Shown: positions 7,464-15,359 of the stretch, one piece after another
How positions within the stretch are numbered: position 1 is the first letter of the stretch
How the letters are laid out: every line of letters starts with the position of its first letter
NCBI GenBank assembly: GCA_910588325.1
Contig: CAJUPP010000031.1
Coordinates: 1-38,853, forward strand
DNA from: an uncultured Hungatella sp.
Lineage (GTDB): Bacteria; Bacillota; Clostridia; Lachnospirales; Lachnospiraceae
DNA: 38,853 nucleotides
Direction of reading: 5' to 3'
Translations under genes and position numbers: made by a program
Notes under the pieces: generated by a model
What the model was told of the DNA's origin: nothing
Seen by the model: only the letters and a program-made list of their open reading frames with translations
Databases searched by the model: none

Positions 7464-7579
7464 TCCATCCTCTCCCCCATAAATATCCCACACCACAGCT
7501 TTAAAACACGTTTAAAAATTTCTTTCTGGCAATTGCGCGTCATGCTTTATAGGAAATCATCCCCAAATGTGAAGGGATT

Positions 7580-8380
7580 TTACCAGATCAAAAACCCCTT
7601 ATCCATCAGTCTGAGAATCCCCTCAACAAAAAAATAATCCCCGTAAATCAAAGAAACATGGGTCTCTTCCATTTTACCGTAAGCAGCTGTTCCATTCTGC
7701 AAAATCCCATCCCTTTCACAGTCCCAGCAGCAATGCTTTTCCTCCAATACCCTTAATATCCGATATGCATTTTCATAATAAAATCCACGCTCTAATTCCG
7801 GCACTGTTTCAGCAAGCTGCAAGAGTCCGCAGGCCCCACAGGCAGCCGCTGTTGTATCCCAGTACACAGGTTCCTCCGGCGCTCTGAAATCAACAAGGGA
7901 AACATAGCCTGTCACAGATATCTGTGCGATAAAATAATGGGCTGCCTGTTTTGCTCTGTCTAGATATCTTTGGTCATTGGTATGCAGATATGCCAGTGCA
8001 AGGCCATAAAGCGCCCACGCCTGCCCACGTGCCCAGGAAGAATTCTCCCCGTATCCCTGACCGCCGGGAGTTTTTATCAGTTCCCCTGTTTTTGGATTAA
8101 ATACGGCAATATGATTGCAGGATCCGTCTGGTCTCAGCAAAACCTTTAAAGCCGTGTCAGTATGTTCTCTTGCGACATCTGTGTACCGTGAATCCTGCAG
8201 TTCCTCCCCTGCCCAGAATCCGTTTGTCTACCAGGACAGATTTACGTCCCGCATATCCTGCCCGTATTTTCCGTCTCTTGCCATAGGAATCTTATCCCCA
8301 AGCCGCCTGTACTCTGCCTTCAGTTTCTTCTCAATCTTTAAAAACAGTTTTTCCAGCTTCTTGTCCTCGTATTTTTTCAC
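7580..8380 (-). pseudogene. GH88 unsaturated glucuronyl/rhamnogalacturonyl hydrolase, deleted and interrupted
   Basis: A GTG at 8380 with a GAAGGA ribosome binding site starts VKKYEDKKLEKLFLK. It continues to the GH88 landmark LSW-stop-TNGFWAGE, where a TAG (near 8230) interrupts the normal W-T-N-G-F-W motif. The frame then jumps directly to ELQDSRYTDVAREHTDTALKVL, skipping roughly 130 residues found in intact GH88 enzymes, including much of the catalytic half of the (alpha/alpha)6 barrel. The remainder, with NSSWARGQAWALYGLAL and the C-terminal GDYFFVEGILRL, is typical. Intact enzymes remove the unsaturated uronic acid left by pectin or glycosaminoglycan lyases. This copy should be inactive. 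The deletion, in-frame stop and neighbouring debris make a sequencing error unlikely. Confidence 0.88.
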
Positions 8381-8398
8381 TTATCTTCCTTCTTTCTC

Positions 8399-8574
8399 TA
8401 CAGCGTGTTTGAAAATTAAAAACTGCACAATTTCCGATGTAATATGACCGCAAATACTTGGGAAAACCAGGAAATTATGTGGGCTTAAGAGCAATCCACC
8501 AAGCCAATTCCGGCATTGTTTCTGATTATTTCCGGCAAATTGACGAACATTCAGCAATTGTCAAACACACTCTA
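8399..8574. mobile_element. MITE-like element with 19-bp terminal inverted repeats
   Basis: The left end TACAGCGTGTTTGAAAATT (8399-8417) and the right end, reverse complement TAGAGTGTGTTTGACAATT (8556-8574), match the termini of the element at 34735-34838 with few differences. Both begin and end in TA, as for elements that duplicate a TA target. The 176-bp body has no transposase. A plus-strand stretch in it reads protein-like (NYVGLRAIHQANSG) but has no start. Its right end supplies the stop codon region of the AraC remnant. Confidence 0.6.
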
Positions 8575-9455
8575 GTACTGCATTGCGGTATGTCCCCGGA
8601 GTTTTTCCGTATATCTTTTTAAATATCCGATAAATGTATGCGCATTAGAATATCCGGTTTTCTTTGAGATCTCTTCAATGGTATATTCCTGACATTCCAG
8701 AAATGCCAGAGCCTGCTCACACCGAAACCGGTTAATATAATCAAGGGGAGTCAGCCCTGTATTCTCTTTAAACAGTTTTACCAGAAAAGATTTACTGACC
8801 AAAATCCCTTCTTCCAGCGCAGACACATTAAGGCTTTCATTCATATAATTGGCTTCTATATAAGCGGCAGCTATCTCAAACTGCCTTTTATTGGGATCCT
8901 CTTTGTTGGCGTTGATATAATGATATAATCGCATACCCGTTTTAAAATATCGGAAAGTTCACTTTTCATCATTTCAAAGGTTTCGCACTGGAGCAAACGC
9001 TCCACAGGGTTTAATCTGCCTAAAAAGGAGTTATCCCGTCTTGTTAAAGACAGCCCCTTAATGATCGTGCCCACAAGGCCAAACAACATGCACCGTGCCA
9101 GCTGTGCGGACATCCTTCCGGATTCCATATTGGAATCAATCACCTGAAAAATAAAATCTCTGGCCTGTTCATAAGAATCCGCCAGCCCCTCTTCCTTTGA
9201 GAATAAGCTTCCGATGGAAACAGACAGTTTTATTTTCAGATGAGAGTTAAAAAATGCATGTATGGAATTTATATTTTTCCACAGGGATTCCTTCCATTCC
9301 TTTTCTGTTTTTCCCGAAAATCCAATAACCTGTTCCAGATAACGATCCGCATCCATCAGATCAAACAGGGCATCTGCATCTGGAAAAAAGTCCTTTACAC
9401 AATTGGACACCACAAAAGACAGCAGTCGGTAACTGTCCGAAACCAGTTTTTCTTC
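8572..9455 (-). pseudogene. AraC-family regulator remnant with two frameshifts
   Basis: The coding is split over two frames. The upstream part (to 9413, readable to about 9455 as EEKLVSDSYRLLSF) resembles the degenerate GGDEF-like middle domain of membrane AraC regulators, with LSVSIGSLFSKEEGLADSYEQA. The downstream part (from about 8934) holds the two helix-turn-helix motifs, with VSKSFLVKLFKENTGLTPLDYI. The frames separate at an exact 8-bp tandem duplication, GATATAAT twice at 8914-8929; removing one copy restores CDYINANKEDPNKRQ. A second one-base loss near 8612 derails the last helix; corrected it reads IFKKIYGKTPGTYRN. The sensor and membrane part is missing, replaced by a piece of a binding-protein gene. 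It is probably a dead regulator of the lost sugar locus. Confidence 0.82.
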
Positions 9456-9735
9456 GAGGAGTCATAAAAGTAAGCTTTGTCCCTGTCCTTCTTTCAAGTT
9501 CCTGAAACATAGGCAGTTCTTCGTTGCCGGCTGCATACTGCTGAAGATTTGCATGTAATTTCTTAATATACGGTCAATTCTGTTTTTGCAGACTTTTGTG
9601 CTGTCTCTTCCTGTGTCTGCACCTGAGCATCTTTCTTTGTCTCTGTTTCTGCAGATTCCCTGCCTTTGCACCCTGCAAGCAGAGTGGTACTTATACATAC
9701 GGCTGTTACAAATGCTGCTAATTGTTTTTTCTCAT
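9456..9735 (-). pseudogene. N-terminal fragment of an ABC sugar-binding lipoprotein
   Basis: After ATG at 9735 (ribosome binding site AAAGGAA) a six-A run is one base short of the frame that gives KKQLAAFVTAVCISTTLLAGCKG. That is a lipoprotein signal peptide with lipobox LLAGC, followed by a Glu/Thr/Lys linker typical of binding proteins. A further frame change continues as NEELPMFQELERRTGTKLTF, the usual start of the mature binding domain. At about 9460 the sequence switches to the AraC remnant. About 80% of the gene is lost in what looks like one large deletion joining two neighbours. Confidence 0.75.
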
Positions 9736-9935
9736 CGTTTTACCGTTCCTTTACCTGATAATATATGTTCAGAATCCATTTATAACATTGGGCGCCATCT
9801 GTTATAACATATCACGATTTTACATAATCCTGTCTATGACTGTAAATGAACAAATCGGCTTTTTATGTTGAATTAGTCTCTAATCGGAAGAAACACCGGA
9901 TTTATTTTTGATATCAGAAAGATATGTTCCTATAG

Positions 9936-9979
9936 AAAAAACGGTTAAGCCCAGGCTCTACACCCAGTCTTAACCGTTT
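9936..9979 (-). terminator. Rho-independent terminator of the rhamnosidase operon
   Basis: On the minus strand AAACGGTTAAG pairs with CTTAACCGTTT (9979-9969 with 9949-9939) and is followed by a T run (plus-strand A run 9936-9940). It lies 10 bases past the GH78 stop codon. The rest of the interval from 9736 up to it shows no gene. Confidence 0.85.
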
Positions 9980-9988
9980 CATTGAATT

Positions 9989-12346
9989 TCAAACAATCTG
10001 TGAACAGCAAACAGCTTCCAGCTTCACCGCACCATGATGTTTCCTGACCACATAGGAAATCCCCCTCACGGAAACATGAAGCTCAAATTCCTTCAGTTCT
10101 TCCGGCACATGGGGCTCAAACGAAAATCCCCTCTCCGCCGACGGATCCGGCCGTATCCCCGCAATCTGTTCAATAAAGAATGATACAGGGGCGCAGGCCC
10201 AGGGATGGCACAGGCTGGTATTCCACTTCTGCTCCTTCCCCCACGCCTCAAAACATGTGGTGGCCCCTTCCCTCACCATATTCACCCATCCATGCTCCGA
10301 ATCATTGAGAAGCAACTTATACGCTTCCTCCCGGTACCCGGCATTGGCCAATCCGTGGAGTACAAAATAGCTGGTAAACACACCGCAGCAAAGCCCCTTC
10401 TCAAGTAAAAATGCCCCAATCCTGCCTCGCGTCTTCTCATCCGGAATCAGTCCGAAATACAGTGCATACAGATTAGAATGCACGGCACAGTGGCCGCTGG
10501 CTGTACTGTCTGCCAAAAGCCCCTGTTCCGGTCTGAAAAACGCTTTCAAATAAGCCTCATTCAGGCTTTCCCACTTGCGGTTGGGCTCCAGCCCAAGGAT
10601 TTCCTCCATCTCTGCCAGCGTCTTCCAGGCTCCCGTATAAAGGGCATTGATCACATTATGGCATCCCGGAGCCACCACCGGCCTGCTCAGCACAAAATCA
10701 TACTCATCCCGCAGGTTCTCCGGCCAGTCCACAAGATTCCACTTGTCCGCTACCTGCCAGAGCAGGCCGTTCTCCCCCTCATATTGAGAAAAATGCTCCA
10801 GCACCCCTCTGGCGACAGGATACATTTCCGAAAGAAACTGCCCATCACCTGTAAACCGATAATGGTTCAAAACCATCTGGGACCACAAAAGGGAAAAATC
10901 AGCAATCTCCTGCATGAAATTGCCGGGAGCCACTCCCAAAAGCCCCGGGCAGATCATGCGGGACCGGGCAAACTGGCGGATACATTTCTCCATCATGTCC
11001 ACTGAACCGCTGAGCCATACATGGGCATGGGCTGTCACCACCGCGTCCCCCAGATACTGCCCCTTCTCCCTGGTGGGACAGTCCAGAAATCCCTCCTGGG
11101 TGCCATATTTCACCCCGTTTTTACAGATCTGAAAAATCCGGTCTAGCATAGGCTCACTGCTTCTCAGAGTGCAAAGGCTATCCTCCATGGGATAATGCCG
11201 GACCTCAATCCTTATATCCCGGATTCTGACACCTGGATCCGGAATCACCTGCACATAGCGGAACCCCTTATAATCATAGGGTTCATTGCTGCATGTCTTC
11301 CCGTTCAATGTCCAGCGCTCCTCATACGTACAGTTGCAGCGCATTTCATAGCGGACCCTTCCGTCCTCCGTCAGTTCTTCCCCATAGCAAAGAGTCACCT
11401 GCTGCCCTTTCTTTCCCTCTGCCACAAGACGCAGCCCCCCGGTTATCTCCTCCCCCACATCAATCAGACAGCCGTCCTCAGTCTCTGTAACCGTCTTCGG
11501 CGTTCTGGTATAACAGGCAAGAAGCCTGGTGGGCTGGCGCTCCATTCCATAGTCTGCCCACCTGGCAGGTTTCATAGACTTCCAGCCGGAATCGTCGAAT
11601 CCCACCTGATTCCAGTCCTCATCCCACAGAATGCTGTCAAAATCCTCAAGATACTGGGTTTCATATCCGATTGCCTCACCGGAGTACGCGTCGCATCTGT
11701 GGTAGCGCCACACAAGCTCCTGTGGCACGCCAATCTCTGACATGCCATTATCTGGCACACAGTCCTCTGACATGCCGTCTTCTGGCACGCAAGCCTCTGA
11801 CATACCATCTTCTGGCACGCAAGCCTCTGACATGCCGTCTTCTGGCACGCAAGCCTCTGACATGCCATTTTCCGACACGCAGCCCCCTGACACGTCATCC
11901 TCAGAAGCACTATCCTCCCCTGTCCTGCACCAAAACAAAGCCGTCCCCAGGCCAAACCTTCCGTCTCCGCTATTCCAGACACGATTCACCGCCCCCTGGT
12001 AATACAGATGGACGGCAATCACATTATCCCCCTCTGTCAGATAATCTGTCAGATCCATCTCATTATAATAATAATACTCAGGATAAGCAGGCGCCGGCCC
12101 CTGGGCCACATAGGCTCCGTTTACATACAGCTTATAATAATCATCTGCAGAAATCCGAAGCAGACAGCGGTCTTCCTCCCGTGCCTTTACATGAGTCCTG
12201 GCCAGGACATGGAGATTCTTCACAGTCTCCTGCCAGTCAGTTCCCTCCTCCTGCTCCTTGTGATAAAGATTTTCAGGCTTTCTGTCTTCAAATTCATCAA
12301 TCGTAAACCAGCGAATCCCGCTTTCTGACCTCTGCACTTCTCTCAT
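9989..12346 (-). CDS. Alpha-L-rhamnosidase, GH78 family, with internal decapeptide repeats
   Basis: This 785-residue intracellular enzyme (no signal peptide) would release L-rhamnose from oligosaccharides such as rhamnogalacturonan fragments. The N-terminal beta-sandwich contains CLLRISADDYYKLYVNG. The catalytic (alpha/alpha)6 barrel carries the family motif FLDCPTREKGQYLGDAVV with its acidic residues. The C-terminal sandwich follows WGKEQKWNTSLCHPWACAPV. The start at 12346 is chosen for its AAGGTGG ribosome binding site; the frame is open to 12433. Within the N-terminal region a roughly 50-residue insert of repeated GMSEACVPED units separates FWCRTGEDS from LVWRYHRCDAYSG, which are normally adjacent. 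It lies downstream of the large unassigned protein gene, apparently in the same transcript. Confidence 0.88.
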   Translation of the reverse strand: MREVQRSESGIRWFTIDEFEDRKPENLYHKEQEEGTDWQETVKNLHVLARTHVKAREEDRCLLRISADDYYKLYVNGAYVAQGPAPAYPEYYYYNEMDLTDYLTEGDNVIAVHLYYQGAVNRVWNSGDGRFGLGTALFWCRTGEDSASEDDVSGGCVSENGMSEACVPEDGMSEACVPEDGMSEACVPEDGMSEDCVPDNGMSEIGVPQELVWRYHRCDAYSGEAIGYETQYLEDFDSILWDEDWNQVGFDDSGWKSMKPARWADYGMERQPTRLLACYTRTPKTVTETEDGCLIDVGEEITGGLRLVAEGKKGQQVTLCYGEELTEDGRVRYEMRCNCTYEERWTLNGKTCSNEPYDYKGFRYVQVIPDPGVRIRDIRIEVRHYPMEDSLCTLRSSEPMLDRIFQICKNGVKYGTQEGFLDCPTREKGQYLGDAVVTAHAHVWLSGSVDMMEKCIRQFARSRMICPGLLGVAPGNFMQEIADFSLLWSQMVLNHYRFTGDGQFLSEMYPVARGVLEHFSQYEGENGLLWQVADKWNLVDWPENLRDEYDFVLSRPVVAPGCHNVINALYTGAWKTLAEMEEILGLEPNRKWESLNEAYLKAFFRPEQGLLADSTASGHCAVHSNLYALYFGLIPDEKTRGRIGAFLLEKGLCCGVFTSYFVLHGLANAGYREEAYKLLLNDSEHGWVNMVREGATTCFEAWGKEQKWNTSLCHPWACAPVSFFIEQIAGIRPDPSAERGFSFEPHVPEELKEFELHVSVRGISYVVRKHHGAVKLEAVCCSQIV
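11735..11904. repeat. 30-bp tandem repeat (minisatellite) inside the GH78 gene
   Basis: Five near-identical 30-bp units begin at 11735, 11765, 11795, 11825 and 11855, with a degenerate sixth after 11885. Each encodes a decapeptide close to GMSEACVPED, so changes in copy number keep the frame. The units at 11765, 11795 and 11825 differ at only a few bases, suggesting recent expansion. Confidence 0.9.
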
Positions 12347-12368
12347 CCTGCCACCTTTTCTCCTTCTA

Positions 12369-12432
12369 TGTACTCCCAAAATCCCGCCGTGGCTGACCAC
12401 AAAAGCAGGCACGGCGAGATTCCGGGAGTACA
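12369..12432 (-). repeat. Intercistronic 23-bp imperfect inverted repeat
   Basis: Arms 12369-12391 and 12410-12432 match at 20 of 23 positions (each starting TGTACTCCC outward) around an 18-base loop. The structure lies between the stop of the unassigned enzyme gene and the start of GH78. It has no T run, so an RNA-stability or processing hairpin is more likely than a terminator. Confidence 0.65.
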
Positions 12433-12439
12433 TATTCTT

Positions 12440-14878
12440 TTACTCTACAAACTGCGTCCTGTCAGTTCCCTTTACATACTGTAATGTATCTTTTGCTGTA
12501 TGGAGACACTGCTTTTCCTCATCATAGAACGGCATCAGGGCCTTAGCTTCCTTCCTAAACTTCTCAAAGCTGCCATACTCCGCCTCTGAGCCCAGCAGGC
12601 AGACATAAGCAGTCTCTGAACCGTACACCCTCAGCTCACAGTTAAAAATCTGATCATTATGCTCTGCAAAGTTTCCGTTAGTCCACAGTGCCAGATACCC
12701 TTTCTCCTTTCTCAAAAATACCCAGTGTCCATCCTCTATCACCTCATTATAACACAGTTTCGGACAATATACATGGGTAAAATGAACAGGATGCTCCTCA
12801 GGAATCCGGTAGATAGCCTCTAAAAGGCTTCCTGTCTGCCGGATAGCAGGCATCACCCCATTGCCATACCAGTACCCCGGCCTCATACCTGACTTTTCAG
12901 CCGTTGTCCCCGGATGATTCACAAACAGCACCGCCTCCCCGGAAAGAGCCGCCATCCACAGATGCTGCTGATACCCATAAGTCCCCGGCGCAAACAGCGA
13001 TGTTCCATGAAAGCTTTCATTGAGAGACTTGGTAAAATCATGACAATCCGTCTGTGTCGTCTCATCCTCCCTCAGGTTAGGCCACCGTTTCCACCCATCC
13101 ATCCTGGGAGACTGAACAGAAGTCAGACAATAGTCATCCGTCTTCTTCAACCGTACAAGAGCATTTCCTGTAGAATACTCTTCCTCCAGCTCTTGTCTTA
13201 AATACCCCTTAACCGATTCCGGAATCTGATAACGGCTGCCTGCCAGGTAAGCCATCCACCCCTCTCCGAAACAATAAGGAGCCGTCCCGTCCATTATATT
13301 GATAATTGACTGGGTTCCACAGCTAAACGGATAGATAATCCCCCGGTACACTCTTCCCATAGGCGCAATCACGCTGCCCTTAAAGCAATGCTTTGCCAGC
13401 TCCTCCATCAGCAGATCGCACAGCTTTTCGGCCCTCTTTGCGATCTCCGGCTCTGCAAAATCAACCAGATTCAGAAGAGCCGCAAACGTTACGCACATAT
13501 AAACCGAGCTTAAAAATTCCTCATACCCATAATCCTCCAGATCCCCAAGCCAGTCCAGAAGCTTTTCCTTCCCATAAGCAGAAAGCTCCCTTCCTGTCAT
13601 CCTGGCACGTGGGAAATACGCATCCGGATACATTTCCCCCACAAACATAGCAGAAGAATAGAACATCATAGCATGGTTCTCACTCCAGAAGCACATGGCA
13701 TCCATGCCCTCCATAGTCATCCAGTACCGGAAATTCAAAAGAGCCTCCTTCACCCTTCCTTCCAGCTCTTTATCTATCCCATATACCTTTATATAACGAA
13801 CCAGGCCGCAGATGAGAAAATCCGCACAATCCACCCGATCCTCAATCCGCGCCAGATCCTCCACGAAAAGCTCCCGATCCTCTTTACTCTCCTGCCCCAG
13901 ATACCTCCTTGCCAGAAGATTCATAATGGCAAATCCAAACTCCCCCCGGTTCAGGCTCTTCACCCCGGCAATCCGCCTCATCACCTCATCAAGCTTGTCC
14001 TTCCCGGTCCAGGAAAGGTCCTCCGAATACAGGGGCCTGTTCCTCTCAGCAAACTCCAGCGTCCTCTCCAGCGTATACTTCTCCCTCTCAACCAAGACAT
14101 TTACCCCAATAATCTCCTCCGGAACCGGAACCCTGCACATCCCCTTTGCATCCAGCTCCCTGGCCGGCTTATGAGCCTCAAAGAAATCCGGGCTGTCCGA
14201 AGGGCAGAATACACGAACCCCTTCCCCGGCCTCCTCCGGAAAAATAACACTGCCATTCTCCGGCCTGCACGCTGCCAGAAACGCTCCGTCCTCATACACC
14301 TGTTCCTGCAGACTCTCATCCGCCAGCATCACCTCAATCTCATCCTGCCGCTCCAGAATCTGCACCCCCAGAATATTTCTGGTATCCCGCACCCCAAGAT
14401 TCTCACAGACAAACAAAAGGCTATTCGCCCCCTTTTTAAGAGAAAAGGTAACCTCCCTGTTAGAGATAGGTTTATACACCGGATACTCCACCCTCCCGAC
14501 AAGCCTCTCATTCAGATAGAGCCCCGCCGCCATATAAGTCCACACCTTCGCCCGGACCTCACATTCTTCCGGCGCATACAAAACCGCCGCCACCTCCATA
14601 GACACCCTCTTCAGTGTAGAATAAAACTTAGACGTATCCACAAACGCATTCTCATAAGGCGCCCACACCTGCCAGCACCCTCCGTTCTCCGCTCTTTTTC
14701 CTGCCCCTACAGTCTCATTCCACTCCTCAGGCATATCACTCACAATCTCATGCCTAAGCCTCCCCTCCAGAGTCATCTGATCACGCGCCGTCGTATCCGA
14801 ACAATAATCCATCTCCACCGGCCCAGCGATCATATACTGCATCACAAACCCATCATTCCCCAATTTCCATCTCTTCAT
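12440..14878 (-). CDS. Large unassigned protein, probable (alpha/alpha)-barrel carbohydrate-active enzyme
   Basis: I cannot place this 812-residue protein in a named family. It has no signal peptide. The N-terminal third is beta-rich with a jelly-roll-like segment (KVWTYMAAGLYLNERLVGRVEY then LKKGANSLLFVCENLGV), as in accessory domains of GH78 and GH106 enzymes. From about residue 300 it becomes helical, with FGFAIMNLLARRYLG and the motif CFWSENHAMMFYSSAMFVGE, similar in style to Trp-Ser-Glu-Asn-His motifs of (alpha/alpha)6 glycoside hydrolases and lyases. A further beta-rich C-terminal part follows. The start at 14878 is placed 9 bases after AAGGAG. It lies between sugar permeases and GH78, so action on the same rhamnose-containing glycan is inferred. 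Confidence 0.7.
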   Translation of the reverse strand: MKRWKLGNDGFVMQYMIAGPVEMDYCSDTTARDQMTLEGRLRHEIVSDMPEEWNETVGAGKRAENGGCWQVWAPYENAFVDTSKFYSTLKRVSMEVAAVLYAPEECEVRAKVWTYMAAGLYLNERLVGRVEYPVYKPISNREVTFSLKKGANSLLFVCENLGVRDTRNILGVQILERQDEIEVMLADESLQEQVYEDGAFLAACRPENGSVIFPEEAGEGVRVFCPSDSPDFFEAHKPARELDAKGMCRVPVPEEIIGVNVLVEREKYTLERTLEFAERNRPLYSEDLSWTGKDKLDEVMRRIAGVKSLNRGEFGFAIMNLLARRYLGQESKEDRELFVEDLARIEDRVDCADFLICGLVRYIKVYGIDKELEGRVKEALLNFRYWMTMEGMDAMCFWSENHAMMFYSSAMFVGEMYPDAYFPRARMTGRELSAYGKEKLLDWLGDLEDYGYEEFLSSVYMCVTFAALLNLVDFAEPEIAKRAEKLCDLLMEELAKHCFKGSVIAPMGRVYRGIIYPFSCGTQSIINIMDGTAPYCFGEGWMAYLAGSRYQIPESVKGYLRQELEEEYSTGNALVRLKKTDDYCLTSVQSPRMDGWKRWPNLREDETTQTDCHDFTKSLNESFHGTSLFAPGTYGYQQHLWMAALSGEAVLFVNHPGTTAEKSGMRPGYWYGNGVMPAIRQTGSLLEAIYRIPEEHPVHFTHVYCPKLCYNEVIEDGHWVFLRKEKGYLALWTNGNFAEHNDQIFNCELRVYGSETAYVCLLGSEAEYGSFEKFRKEAKALMPFYDEEKQCLHTAKDTLQYVKGTDRTQFVE

Positions 14879-14920
14879 CTTCATCCGCTCCTTCAAAATA
14901 ATCAACTCATTTCCAGAAAT

Positions 14921-14955
14921 AACGGCATTGGCGTCCTCTACCAACCAATGCCGTT
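14921..14955 (-). promoter_or_regulatory. Leader hairpin upstream of the large unassigned gene
   Basis: AACGGCATTGG (14921-14931) pairs perfectly with CCAATGCCGTT (14945-14955). The hairpin lies about 30 bases upstream of the ribosome binding site. It lacks a T run, so attenuation or RNA processing between the permease genes and this gene is possible but not shown. Confidence 0.5.
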
Positions 14956-14997
14956 AACCATAAACAATTACAACCGTTCTTTTTCAGCGATAACGTA

Positions 14998-15157
14998 CTG
15001 TTCCATCCGACCAGAAATCAGACTTTCAACACCGCCTATTTTATCACCTGCCGCGTTGTCATCAGTCAACGATGCCACCGCATCACCTTCTTCCTCCGCC
15101 TTGCAGGATGTCAAAATATTCGGCACTGGCAGTCTAATTACCGGCCGGATGGAACAG
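14998..15157. repeat. Inverted-repeat element A, about 160 bp
   Basis: The left arm 14998-15024 and the right arm 15131-15157 match as inverted repeats at about 23 of 27 positions, each containing the outward sequence CTGTTCCATCCG. A third copy of the arm lies at 22752-22777 beside another gene of this window. On the minus strand the body and left arm read as a protein tail (GVESLISGRMEQYVIAEKERL, stop at 14968) with no visible start. It may be a degraded coding fragment or a mobile repeat; no transposase is present. Confidence 0.55.
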
Positions 15158-15160
15158 TAG

Positions 15161-15305
15161 CCCGGAGAGGGAGTTATATTCCTTTCTCCAGGGTACTCGA
15201 AGACCGTCGGTACTTAGGCGCTGTATTTTAGCGCCTTATGTACCGCTACGCTCTTCACGTAGCGCAAGCGTGCCCAGGAGAAAGGAATATAACTCCCTCT
15301 CCGGG
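15161..15305. repeat. Structured repeat element B with perfect 29-bp terminal inverted repeats
   Basis: The 29-bp arms 15161-15189 and 15277-15305 are exact inverted repeats (outer end CCCGGAGAGGG). The inside folds further, with GGCGCT/AGCGCC near 15217-15234 and GCTACG/CGTAGC near 15245-15264. The stretch 15253-15283 recurs with two changes at 23788-23818. The whole 145 bp could form one long cruciform or RNA hairpin between the last permease gene and the downstream enzyme genes, and might reduce their expression. No protein is encoded. Confidence 0.75.
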
Positions 15306-15359
15306 CGGCCGGGCAACCAGTCAACCAGGCAACCTGACATCCTGACGTCCAGGCCCCCA

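Noticed and set aside
8440..8610. Plus-strand frame reading NYVGLRAIHQANSG through the MITE-like element into the AraC remnant
   Set aside because: It has no start codon or ribosome binding site, and runs on antisense into another gene. It looks protein-like, but a frame of this length can arise by chance, so it is noted only as part of the element.
11735..11904. Possible CRISPR-like array of 30-bp repeats
   Set aside because: The units are directly contiguous with no spacers and are in frame within a GH78 gene, so this is a coding minisatellite.
12347..12433. A 29-residue N-terminal extension of the GH78 protein
   Set aside because: It would translate through an intercistronic hairpin, and a better ribosome binding site lies before 12346.
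13673..15160. A 495-codon plus-strand open frame antisense to the large unassigned gene
   Set aside because: It is rich in Pro, His, Leu and Arg, has no ribosome binding site, and mirrors the codon pattern of the minus-strand gene, which has a proper start and domain-like composition.
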